33,531 nucleotides of DNA from Chitinophagaceae bacterium (lineage in GTDB: Bacteria; Bacteroidota; Bacteroidia; Chitinophagales; Chitinophagaceae), in assembly GCA_027486835.1 (NCBI GenBank), contig JAIXOJ010000214.1, positions 1 to 33,531 of the forward strand. The letters are read 5' to 3'. The notes under the pieces are model-generated. The model worked only from the letters and a program-made list of their open reading frames with translations, was not told the DNA's origin and did no database searches. Below, one piece after another: positions 25,442 to 33,181 of the stretch. Positions within the stretch are counted from its first letter, which is position 1; each line of letters opens with the position of its first letter. The position numbers and the translations under genes are program-made.

Positions 25442-26614
25442 ATGAAAAGATGGATGACAGGTATGCTACTAATGGGTTTCATTTTGACACATAAAGCAAT
25501 GAGTCAAAAAAACAATTACGTAAAAGCAGGGGATGAATTTCTGCCTTTGATCATTGTTTATGCCCCTGTACTTTGGCAGGACAGCCTTACTAAACAGTTA
25601 AAAGAAGAAATGCTGCAGGAAAAAGTACGCTATCACTATGTGGTGTTTGGCTACACTTCTTGCGCATCTGATTCATTGGCAAAAGAAGTAAATCAGCTTT
25701 TAAATACTGTGCATTGGATTGACAAGCAAAAAATATATCTGCTGGTTTATGGTGAATCAAGCTGCCATCAAGTACTTGATAAAATTGATAAATCAATTTT
25801 TGCGGACACTTATTTTGAACCAATTCATCCAACAACACCGCCAACCAATTGGTATGCACTGTTTAGGCAGTTTGACAAAAAATATGTTTGGGGTAAAGAT
25901 ATTTTTGACATTGAGGAAAAAAGAAAAACAGCCGTCTTTCAGAAAAAAGATTGGAATGGGCTGCTGTACCTTGGGTTTCACCACCAAAACGATTTTAACA
26001 AAGACAGTAGTTATCTCCCCTCCTTTTACACTACTTACGGCATAGGTATAGATTATAGGCTTACAAGTCACCTGCATCTGCAAGGCAGAATGGGCATCAG
26101 CGTAAAAATACCCAACAAAAAAAAGATGCAAAGCCAGCTACAAAGCCAAATGAACCCATCTGCATCTGGCGGCAATCAATCAATAACCATTGAAATAGCT
26201 ACGCACTTCATTTTGGAACAATCGTTACAGGCTAATTATTTGTTCAGGCTCCAAAAAAAATGGCAGCCTTATGTGGGGGCGGGTTTGATGGCGGTTAATT
26301 TCACGGCAAGTCATAAAAAAGAAACCAAATCAATAAATATTGCCTCCGCAAGTAGCCTAGAAAGTTCCTTTGGGGGCAATGCGAATATGCCCATTTTTTC
26401 AGGCGTATTTGTAAATCCGTTCATCAGTTTTGGCACAAACGCATCAGTTTCTGAAAACTCAGCCTTCGTATTCAATGGAAATGTAACCCTGCCCAATGGC
26501 AAAACTTATCAAGGCGTGAAACCGGGTTTTGGGCTTCAAAACTTATCGATACAATGTGGACTATCGTTCCGTTTGGGAAAAAAAGCAAAATATTATTATA
26601 AGTATGTACAATAA
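25442..26614 (+). CDS. Secreted protein with N-terminal alpha/beta-like domain and predicted outer-membrane barrel
   Basis: The product has 390 residues, with a signal peptide cleaved at AMS before Gln22. Residues about 30-140 look alpha/beta (FLPLIIVYAPVLWQD; VRYHYVVFGYTSC; IYLLVYGESSCHQVLDK), somewhat like a hydrolase or receptor-bound peptide domain, though I cannot find a full catalytic triad. Residues about 170-390 have alternating aromatic strands and a C-terminal LSIQCGLSFRLGKK, as in outer-membrane beta-barrels of Bacteroidota. It sits within the export operon, 3 bp after the ATPase gene, and may be a dedicated outer-membrane component. The next gene overlaps its end by 11 bp. Confidence 0.6.
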   Translation: MKRWMTGMLLMGFILTHKAMSQKNNYVKAGDEFLPLIIVYAPVLWQDSLTKQLKEEMLQEKVRYHYVVFGYTSCASDSLAKEVNQLLNTVHWIDKQKIYLLVYGESSCHQVLDKIDKSIFADTYFEPIHPTTPPTNWYALFRQFDKKYVWGKDIFDIEEKRKTAVFQKKDWNGLLYLGFHHQNDFNKDSSYLPSFYTTYGIGIDYRLTSHLHLQGRMGISVKIPNKKKMQSQLQSQMNPSASGGNQSITIEIATHFILEQSLQANYLFRLQKKWQPYVGAGLMAVNFTASHKKETKSINIASASSLESSFGGNANMPIFSGVFVNPFISFGTNASVSENSAFVFNGNVTLPNGKTYQGVKPGFGLQNLSIQCGLSFRLGKKAKYYYKYVQ

Positions 26615-27077
26615 TCCCGTTTACCAAAAACAACATTTTATGATGCAACAATCATACGAAATGGGCGCAGAATGGATTGTAGTGGATAGTGACCCTATCA
26701 GCAATATGGTGATGCAATATGCCATTGATTTGGCCAATGTTCCCTACCATAAAATTTTGTTTTTTGAAGAAGCTACCGCTGCCCTTGACTATTTAAAAAG
26801 CGCGAAATCTTCGGCACCAAAAATTATTTTGCTAGAAATCTTAGACAAAAACAAGCATCTTGATTTTAATTTTTTGGATCATTATCCGCTATTAAACAGA
26901 ACGGATTTGATTTATGTGGTGAGTATTTCCTGCTTTCAATTCTGCATGGATCAATGCCTTGCCTACGATTTTATTCGTAAATATTTACTTAAACCGATTG
27001 ACGGGAATTTATTTGCAACTATTCATCAGGATTATACTGCTTGGTTATTGAAATACAAGCAAAGGTTAGCTGTTTAG
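26604..27077 (+). CDS. Receiver-like protein with Glu in place of the phospho-acceptor Asp
   Basis: From ATG 26604 the protein has 157 residues; ATG 26640 is an alternative start that would avoid the overlap with the upstream gene. The fold pattern is that of a stand-alone CheY-like receiver: an acidic pair in VVDSDP (Asp28, Asp30), the beta-3 strand PKIILLEIL with Glu78 where Asp is expected, Ser107 in YVVSIS at the Thr/Ser switch site, and Lys130 in YLLKPID. The Asp to Glu change often mimics or replaces phosphorylation. It has no output domain. As last gene of the export operon, it may bind a partner without kinase control. The assignment rests on motif order. Confidence 0.6.
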   Translation: MYNNPVYQKQHFMMQQSYEMGAEWIVVDSDPISNMVMQYAIDLANVPYHKILFFEEATAALDYLKSAKSSAPKIILLEILDKNKHLDFNFLDHYPLLNRTDLIYVVSISCFQFCMDQCLAYDFIRKYLLKPIDGNLFATIHQDYTAWLLKYKQRLAV

Positions 27078-27263
27078 CGGAAAGAAGAAATTTGTACTTT
27101 TATGGGGGAATTGTGCAATATTCCTTATCCCAATAATGATTGCTAAAAACAAGTTTCAAAAAAAATTACAACTTGCCGACTATTGTAAAAAGTCTGGTGT
27201 CCACAACCGTTGCGCATATAGAACCTCAAAGGGCATACATACATCTTGCTTATTTTGCGCAAC

Positions 27264-28211
27264 ATGACCATCGTACAATTACAATATGTGGTGGCGTTAG
27301 ATACCTATCGTCATTTTGGAAAAGCAGCAGAGCATTGTTTTGTAGCACAGCCATCTTTGAGTGCACAAATACAAAAATTAGAAGAAGAAATTGGTGTACT
27401 TATTTTCGACAGAAGTAAACTTCCCATTATCCCCACCGAACAGGGGGAAGCGCTGATTGCTCAGGCACGCACTATTCTTCACAATTGCAATGAATTCACT
27501 GAACTGGTAGAAGCTAAAAAGAACATTCTTACTGGTGAATTGAAAATAGGCATCATTCCCACTTTAGCCCCTTACCTCCTACCCCTGTTTATACATGCTT
27601 TTGCAGAAAAATTCCCATTAATTAGGCTGGTGGTAAACGAACTAACCACACAAGTTTTGATGGAAAGGCTTAAAGATGGGCGTGTGGATGTTGGGCTTTT
27701 GGTTACTCCACTCAATGACAAAAGCTTAAAGGAAGATGTATTGTTTTACGAAGAAATGTTGGCCTACATAAGCCCTAAAAACACGATTTATCAGAAAAAC
27801 CACGTGCTAGCCTCTGACATAGACCCTAACAAACTATGGCTGCTAGAGGAAGGGCATTGCTTTAGAAACCAAATTATGAACCTATGCGAATGGCGGAAAA
27901 CGAGCAAAGAAGCCTCCCATTTCGATTATGAAGCGGGCAGCTTGGAAACGCTTCGCCGCATGGTTGAAATTAATGATGGTATGACCATTTTGCCCGAACT
28001 AGCCACCCTCACCCTCACCGAAGACCAAAAAAAATGTATCCGCCATTTTATAGAACCGCGACCAACTAGGGAGGTAAGCCTTATTACCCATCGGGATTTT
28101 GTAAAAAGAAGATTGGTTAAGGCTCTTAAAACTGCCATTCTGGACACTATTCCTGCTAAAGTGATGGCGAATACTAAGGAACTGGTCATTCCTATACAAC
28201 CGGTGGGTTAA
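27264..28211 (+). CDS. oxyR: OxyR, LysR-type peroxide-sensing transcription regulator
   Basis: From ATG 27264 the protein is 315 residues. An upstream in-frame TTG at 27246 is less likely, since family members begin MTIVQLQY-like. The N-terminal winged helix-turn-helix (1-60) has HFGKAAEHCFVAQPSLSAQIQKLE. The effector domain carries GHCFRNQIMNLC, with Cys199 and Cys208 at exactly the positions of the redox pair in E. coli OxyR, so disulfide-based peroxide sensing should be intact. OxyR activates catalase, peroxidase and Dps genes. The first codons contain one copy of the 39-bp direct repeat whose other copy is at 184-222. Its present upstream region would be that of the block between the repeats. 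Confidence 0.93.
   Translation: MTIVQLQYVVALDTYRHFGKAAEHCFVAQPSLSAQIQKLEEEIGVLIFDRSKLPIIPTEQGEALIAQARTILHNCNEFTELVEAKKNILTGELKIGIIPTLAPYLLPLFIHAFAEKFPLIRLVVNELTTQVLMERLKDGRVDVGLLVTPLNDKSLKEDVLFYEEMLAYISPKNTIYQKNHVLASDIDPNKLWLLEEGHCFRNQIMNLCEWRKTSKEASHFDYEAGSLETLRRMVEINDGMTILPELATLTLTEDQKKCIRHFIEPRPTREVSLITHRDFVKRRLVKALKTAILDTIPAKVMANTKELVIPIQPVG
27267..27305 (+). repeat. Right copy of the 39-bp direct repeat, within oxyR codons 2-14
   Basis: This segment matches 184-222 at 37 of 39 positions in the same orientation. The last 28 bp (27278-27305 and 195-222) are identical. The two differences are at 27272 (C, against T) and 27277 (A, against C). It forms the inner edge of oxyR and lies 27,083 bp from the left copy. 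Excision between the copies would rebuild an oxyR reading frame starting GTG at 181. No integrase, tRNA or transposase gene is seen in the window to explain it as a standard att site. Confidence 0.85.
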
Positions 28212-28363
28212 AACTTATTCTGTTTGGGAAAGGATTTTTATAAGTGGTGGTCAATAGGGTAATTATTGATTTTACAATTACAGATAGATTAATGGAGAAT
28301 AATAGTGTAAGCATGTACAATTCTTAGAACGGATATGGGAAACTAGTTTACCGAGTTAACTGG

Positions 28364-29359
28364 TTATTTTTTTAAACTCTTGATTTGCTTATCAAAGTCA
28401 GAATTAATTTTCTGGGTCTTATTAAACTGATCATATTCTATTCCTGCTTTGGAAATAGCTTGCTGATGCGACGTTGTTCCTTTACCTTCTAAAATTTTGA
28501 ACTCGTTAAAGTTCAAAAACTTATCTACACTATTTGCCAAACTTTCCATTGTAAATGTATTTTCTCGTTCGATCAGATTTTCAATATAATCAAAGTAGCC
28601 CGTTACTGTGCGTTCCAATTGCTTTATCTCTTTTTCTTGAAGGTAATTTTTGGCTATAGTGGTATCTGACTTTAAGATTCTTCCTTCGGGTCCGTTTTTC
28701 CAAGTAGTCAAACCCATATTCTCTTTTTTCGCATCGGCATTTTTAAAGATAATTTCAGCCGCTGTTTGTCCCGTTATGGCAAAATGAAACTTGTTTTGCA
28801 CCATTGCATAAAAATTCTTAGTTATTTCAGATTGAGGGTCGTAATCAATACTGCATTCGGCAAAAATATCGGTGATTTGTTGATAAATTCTGCGTTCACT
28901 GGCTCTAATAGAACGAACACGTTCCAATAATTCCTTGAAATAATCTTTACCAAATACTGCTTCGCCTTGTTTCAATCGGCTGTCATCTAAAACAAACCCT
29001 TTGATGATATATTCTTTCAGGGTTTTTGTAGCCCAAATTCTAAATTGTGTGGCTTTAGTGGAATTAACCCTATAGCCTACTGAAATAACGGCATCTAGGT
29101 TGTAAAACTTCGTCTTATAGTTTTTACCATCAGAGGCAGTTGTTTCCAAAATGGAAATAACTGAATTCTCTTCCAATTCTTTGGTTTCAAATATATTAGT
29201 TAGGTGCTTGTTGATGGCGGGTACGCCAACATCAAACAATTCAGCCATCATTTTCTGAGTTAACCAAATGGTTTCATTTTGTAACAACACTTTTAAGGTA
29301 ACATCACCACTAGGTGCTGTATAAAGAATAAAATTATTGTTAGGTACAAAATCAATCAT
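28364..29359 (-). CDS. RhuM family protein
   Basis: The protein has 331 residues and belongs to the virulence RhuM family, first noted in Salmonella pathogenicity island 3 and common in mobile and defence regions. The typical start YTAPSGDVTLKVLLQNETIWL is present, followed by a helix-turn-helix-like TQKMMAELFDVG (34-45), the FYNLDAVISVGYRVNS motif (about 91-106) and QFRIWATKTLKEYI. The C-terminal half contains the RIYQQITDIFAEC and TGQTAAEIIF blocks seen in full-length members. The function is unknown; DNA binding is plausible. It begins the minus-strand part of the window, converging on oxyR, with 152 bp between the two stops. Confidence 0.9.
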   Translation of the reverse strand: MIDFVPNNNFILYTAPSGDVTLKVLLQNETIWLTQKMMAELFDVGVPAINKHLTNIFETKELEENSVISILETTASDGKNYKTKFYNLDAVISVGYRVNSTKATQFRIWATKTLKEYIIKGFVLDDSRLKQGEAVFGKDYFKELLERVRSIRASERRIYQQITDIFAECSIDYDPQSEITKNFYAMVQNKFHFAITGQTAAEIIFKNADAKKENMGLTTWKNGPEGRILKSDTTIAKNYLQEKEIKQLERTVTGYFDYIENLIERENTFTMESLANSVDKFLNFNEFKILEGKGTTSHQQAISKAGIEYDQFNKTQKINSDFDKQIKSLKK

Positions 29360-29586
29360 GGCTAAAATCTATTTGTTTTTTTAAATGGTATTTTGTTTGA
29401 AAACAATATTCTTATTTGCCATAAAACCTTTAGCAACAAGCAATTATAAGGAACATATAATTAATCCAAAGATAAAATTTACCATTTGCTAATTCTGTTG
29501 GTATTAATACAGCAAATCGAGAAATTTTGGATACATTATAATGTGGCTAGGAGTCTAGGCAGGCAAATTCATGTTACTGGAACTGC

Positions 29587-29982
29587 TTAGTTCTTGCTGA
29601 TGTTTGCTTCGATAATTTTAAGGTATGTTTCATTTAAATCGGAATAGGCTTCTTTTGCCCCTTCTACTCCCTCTTCAGATTTTTCTTTGGCCTGTTCCAT
29701 AATAACTGAAACATTCCTCATTAGGTTTTCTCCTATAACACCCATCATTTCATCCAATTTTTGCATCATTTCATTTGCTATTGGCTCATATTTAAACAAC
29801 AATTCTATTTCCTCGGGTGTGGGAAACTCTTTTTGGGTGATGGGGAGTAACACCGTTTCCATGAATGCTTTGAACTCATCAAATCTTTGCTTATTTTCTT
29901 CGAAATAAGCCCTTGCATCCGCTACCTTTTGTGGGAAATTTTCTTCTTCCCTTCTAGTTTCTTCGTCGCTGTAGTAAATCAT
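29587..29982 (-). CDS. Small acidic helical protein of unknown function
   Basis: A 131-residue ORF encodes an acidic, almost entirely helical protein without signal peptide or membrane segment (MIYYSDEETRREEENFPQ; FDEFKAFMETVLLPIT; EKSEEGVEGAKEAYSDLNE). There are no Cys residues or catalytic motifs. Its regular composition makes it look like a real gene, not a shadow. It lies between the RhuM and YbjQ-like genes with gaps of about 200 bp on each side, so it is probably transcribed alone. I do not recognise the family. Confidence 0.6.
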   Translation of the reverse strand: MIYYSDEETRREEENFPQKVADARAYFEENKQRFDEFKAFMETVLLPITQKEFPTPEEIELLFKYEPIANEMMQKLDEMMGVIGENLMRNVSVIMEQAKEKSEEGVEGAKEAYSDLNETYLKIIEANISKN

Positions 29983-30174
29983 TTTAGTAGTTTTTTGGTA
30001 ATAAAATTGTTGGTGTTGAAATTAAGGTTTTGTTTATTGTGCTAGTTCGTCTCTGCAAATCGGGAGATTTATAGACAGTATGATGTTCACCCTTCATTGT
30101 ACAAAACACCAAGTTGAGCAACTGCGCTCATTTGTACGATTCACTGCACACCTACTCCCAACCGAGTTGCTTTA

Positions 30175-31266
30175 CTATAGATATTCTCCAATCAAACTAT
30201 TTCTTTCTTCAAGTTTCAAGATAGTTTCATTTGGTTTTGACTCACCGTTTTTGAAACCAAAAATATCCTTACCACAATTACTACAATAATACCCCATGTC
30301 ATTTGTGCTTTTACATTCACAAGTCCAAATTTCTTTTTCTTTTGATGATAGCAATTGTTTTTTCATTGAACGAATTCCACGTTCAACGAAATGTGTTTGT
30401 ACAAATTTAATTATTGATTCAATCTCTTTAATGTCTTGTTTATTATAAAAAGGTTTGTCTGTCTGCAATAATCTTAATGCTGTTTTTTGTTTATTAAAAT
30501 CGTCTGAATTTAAAATTAGGTTTATGTATTCAAAGTCTAAAAGTTGAAGTTCTTCAACAATGTCACAAAGTTTATTTGCAAGCTGTTCATTACTTTCATT
30601 TAATATACTATTATAGAGCAGTTCTATTTTTTTGTTTTCTGGTAAGCCGTCAATGTATGTAACTGTTTTCTTGTAATACTCTTGAAACAAATCATGAACA
30701 GTTCCTGAATTTGTGAAGCATTGTCGCAATTTAGAAATGATAAAATCATAAGTCTCAACTACCTGATTGGCTATAATAAAGTCCCAAACTTTTTCTTCAA
30801 GCGGTAACGAGCCTGAATTTGCTTTGTAAATGATTTCACGTTTCTGTTTTAGTATTCGTATTTTGTCAATACCAACATTCTCAAATTTTTCCTCTGAAAT
30901 TGCTATCGTTTGATTGGTTTGTAGATTGTCAATGATAGCAGCGGTTCCAATGGCTGTTAGCATAAACATTTGTTTCCCTCTCCCAGATATTTCGTTCATA
31001 TCGATTTGTAAACCAATTATACAATTTGCTCCAATTTCAAATGCTGCAACTTTAAGTCTTTCTGTTGCTTCATTATAGAGTGATGTTAATTGTTTTTGGT
31101 AAGTATGTGAACGTCCACCAAAAACATCTGTCAATCCAGCTAAAAAATCGCTGAATAAATTTGTCCCTGCTACAATATGTGCAGAAACTGGTTTTAAATA
31201 TTGTTTAACTGTCAAGCCTTCTAATGAAGAAGTTGTTGTAACAAGTATGTCTTTGGGATTCGTCAT
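30175..31266 (-). CDS. YbjQ-type (DUF74) domain protein with C-terminal zinc ribbon
   Basis: This 363-residue cytoplasmic protein begins with a YbjQ/heavy-metal-binding-like domain (about 1-115). Its hallmarks are ILVTTTSSLEGLTVKQYL, a middle AHIVAGTNLFSDFLAGLTD, and NEATERLKVAAFEIGANCIIGLQID. Stand-alone YbjQ proteins are only about 100 residues and form pentamers. The middle (about 140-300) is helical. Near the C-terminus are Cys316, Cys318, Cys328 and Cys331 (CEC ... CSNC), a single zinc ribbon, and then a charged tail. The fusion suggests an assembly with metal or nucleic-acid binding, but no function is known. It sits between two accessory genes. Confidence 0.75.
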   Translation of the reverse strand: MTNPKDILVTTTSSLEGLTVKQYLKPVSAHIVAGTNLFSDFLAGLTDVFGGRSHTYQKQLTSLYNEATERLKVAAFEIGANCIIGLQIDMNEISGRGKQMFMLTAIGTAAIIDNLQTNQTIAISEEKFENVGIDKIRILKQKREIIYKANSGSLPLEEKVWDFIIANQVVETYDFIISKLRQCFTNSGTVHDLFQEYYKKTVTYIDGLPENKKIELLYNSILNESNEQLANKLCDIVEELQLLDFEYINLILNSDDFNKQKTALRLLQTDKPFYNKQDIKEIESIIKFVQTHFVERGIRSMKKQLLSSKEKEIWTCECKSTNDMGYYCSNCGKDIFGFKNGESKPNETILKLEERNSLIGEYL

Positions 31267-31317
31267 TGGTCAATTTATTTTACTATTATCTCTAAAATTT
31301 AAGGGACTAAAAAATTA

Positions 31318-31500
31318 CGCCCAACTCATAAGGCTTGGAGTTTGTTGGGGAATTAGCATTCCATCAGCCCATAACTGAAGCCCAATAATTGCAATATTGC
31401 TGATGTTTTATTCATAATCCAAATTTATAACGTCAAGCCCGAACTGAAGTACAATAAGGAACAAATGCTGAGGCAATATTCGTCAAGTCCCAATAATGCA
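31318..31500. repeat. Mosaic of short imperfect direct and inverted repeats
   Basis: Between the YbjQ-like and Mrr-like genes, CATCAGCCCATAACTGAAG (31362-31380) recurs imperfectly at 31431-31449, and CGTCAAG occurs at 31431 and 31481. CCCAAC (31320-31325) pairs with GTTGGG (31344-31349). GCAATATTGC at 31391-31400 is a perfect palindrome. GCCCAAC fits the R'' core of integron attC sites, but the paired end does not fit the matching R' core and the spacing is too short. It may mark a cassette-like join between accessory genes. Confidence 0.35.
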
Positions 31501-31523
31501 AAACCTAATGTTGCCTGCTGTTT

Positions 31524-32216
31524 TTATCTCAATATTAGTCCAACTGGCTTGTCAGTCAGAACAACATTTGGCAACTTTGCTAAAACAACAGTAATTAAAG
31601 CTGAACCCCGTTTTGGATATTCAATATTTATTTCTTCTCTTGACATTGACTTCTTTATTAATAGTCTGTGGTAAATTGTTTCAAATGTTTTGTAGTCAAT
31701 TTTTGAGTCGCTGCCTGTAGAACTTTTTCGATACAAAAAATCATTTGTAACATTCGTAATTATATTTTCCTTTCCTGTTGCTGTTGGTAAACGTTCTCCT
31801 TTTAAAGGTTTAATATGTCTTTGCCAAAGTTCAAAAAATGAAATGTCGTTTGGTTGATTTGTAATGGTTGTTTTGTTGGTTGTTGAAGAATTATTAGTCT
31901 TGTCCAAACTATAATTTTCAATAAAGTCAACGTTTAATTTTTTTGCAACTTCTTTAGCTTCCTTGTCAATTGTATTGACAGTTACTAATAGTGATTTTTT
32001 ACAGTCATAAAGTTTTTGTCCTGCATATAAGTACATAAATTCTTGGTAACGCACAACTCTACTTTCATACATTTTCACTTGGACGGCTATTCTCGTTTCA
32101 TCATCAAACGCAATAAAATCAACTCCTTTATCATAAGATTTGCCGATATGAATTATTTTAAATCCTTGATTAACAAAGTCTGTCGCAACTGCAATTTCAA
32201 ATTCGTGTGGTGTCAT
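31524..32216 (-). CDS. Mrr-like restriction endonuclease-fold protein
   Basis: The N-terminal part of this 230-residue protein (1-105) resembles the Mrr catalytic domain, a PD-(D/E)xK nuclease fold. It has Glu6 in PHEFEIAVATDFVNQGF, then the strand with Asp33 in GVDFIAF, and Gln46-Val-Lys48 in RIAVQVKMY, matching the family's D ... QxK catalytic pattern. The next helix-strand RYQEFMYLYAGQKLYDCKKSLLVTVN (split between two elements) is also Mrr-like. The C-terminal 110 residues, after a low-complexity Ser/Thr/Asn linker, are not recognised. Mrr proteins cut modified foreign DNA. No methylase gene is adjacent, consistent with a modification-dependent enzyme. Confidence 0.75.
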   Translation of the reverse strand: MTPHEFEIAVATDFVNQGFKIIHIGKSYDKGVDFIAFDDETRIAVQVKMYESRVVRYQEFMYLYAGQKLYDCKKSLLVTVNTIDKEAKEVAKKLNVDFIENYSLDKTNNSSTTNKTTITNQPNDISFFELWQRHIKPLKGERLPTATGKENIITNVTNDFLYRKSSTGSDSKIDYKTFETIYHRLLIKKSMSREEINIEYPKRGSALITVVLAKLPNVVLTDKPVGLILR

Positions 32217-32417
32217 AATATTGTGTGTCTATAAAATAGCAGGTAACTCCAAAATATACTCGGCACCTAAAAATTGCTAAACTTCCGCTATTTTGTTAAT
32301 CCCCTAAACCTCAAGGGCAAATTACAAATAAACGCAAGTCCATTTACCTTTATATTATACCTCGTAATTCTGAAATTAGCATAATCCAAATTAATATAAT
32401 TAAGTCATTGAAGTTAG

Positions 32418-32473
32418 AATGAAACTGTCGCCTTACAAAAAGTAAAAGAAGCAGTTCTTTCGACAGTTTCATT
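32418..32473. repeat. 13-bp perfect inverted repeat with 30-bp spacer
   Basis: AATGAAACTGTCG (32418-32430) is the exact reverse complement of CGACAGTTTCATT (32461-32473). The 30-nt spacer has a Lys-like AAG/AAA composition and no ORF. It lies just beyond the stop of the minus-strand gene at 32495. The loop is long and no T-run follows the second arm on the minus strand, so it is not a typical terminator. A miniature element or a regulator site are alternatives. Confidence 0.7.
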
Positions 32474-32494
32474 ATCAAATCGATTATCGAAAAT

Positions 32495-33181
32495 CTACAA
32501 CCCCGTAACCGTAATCTCTATTGTATTACTAAAATCACCCACTTCGGTATTGCCTTTGAGGTATATTAAGCGATAGCGCCACAAGACGGCTGTGCCTGAT
32601 GGAGGTAGGAGCGATTCGTCTTTGAATTTACTAAGGTTAGATTTATCCAGTTTTACAAACCCATTTCCGTCGCCGCTGTCTTTGTAAATCTGTGCGCCAG
32701 TAAATTTGTTTTTGATAAAGCTGATTATTGGGTGGCCAGCTTCTAACTTTACTGTTGCCACTGGAGCTGATGGACCCGATTTTGAGATGGTAGAAGCTGG
32801 TTCTAAACCTAGGTTTACCAAAATAGCTGGCGTGCATTTTTTGTGGCCAGCAATATCATTTGCTAAATCTATAAATCTTTCCCTGATGCCAGCGGGTACT
32901 ATGGCGGGCATAGCAGGCAAAGTGGGTAGGGTGGGCAATATTGCCGGGTCCGTACTGTCTGCTCCCAATATCAGCTTGTCGGCAAAACTTGTCCAAGATT
33001 TCGCATAGCTGTTGTAGCCAGCCTTTGCTTGAATAGACCAAGTTAAAAACTTGAGGTCAGCTTTGCCTTGGGCAATTTTGTCTTTATTCAATTCAAATTC
33101 TTTTTCCATATCAGCAGTAATTTTGCTGAAACAATTGTCCATTTGCGCTTGGAGGGCTACTGGTGATTTCTTAATAGTCAT
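32495..33181 (-). CDS. Protein of unknown function with a possible C-terminal Fn3-like domain
   Basis: The 228-residue product starts MTIKKSPVALQAQMDNCF and has no signal peptide. The first half is helical, with a Pro-Leu-rich segment (AILPTLPTLPAMPAIVPAG, about 80-98) and a DLANDIAGHKKCTPAILVNLGLEP block. The last 80 residues (HPIISFIKNKFTGAQIYKD; LWRYRLIYLKGNTEVGDFS; NTIEITVTG) have the beta pattern of a fibronectin type III-like domain. I recall similarly built small proteins in Bacteroidota but cannot name the family. It lies between a perfect inverted repeat at its 3' end and the 21-bp palindromic array upstream of its start. Confidence 0.6.
   Translation of the reverse strand: MTIKKSPVALQAQMDNCFSKITADMEKEFELNKDKIAQGKADLKFLTWSIQAKAGYNSYAKSWTSFADKLILGADSTDPAILPTLPTLPAMPAIVPAGIRERFIDLANDIAGHKKCTPAILVNLGLEPASTISKSGPSAPVATVKLEAGHPIISFIKNKFTGAQIYKDSGDGNGFVKLDKSNLSKFKDESLLPPSGTAVLWRYRLIYLKGNTEVGDFSNTIEITVTGL

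Noticed and set aside
27078-27263. Bacteroidota promoter TAnnTTTG for oxyR
   Set aside because: TATTTTG before the start is one base short of the consensus spacing and no suitable -33 TTG accompanies it.
31318-31350. Integron attC site
   Set aside because: One end fits the RYYYAAC core, but the other ends GTTGGGG and not GTTRRRY, the spacing is too short and no integrase is seen.
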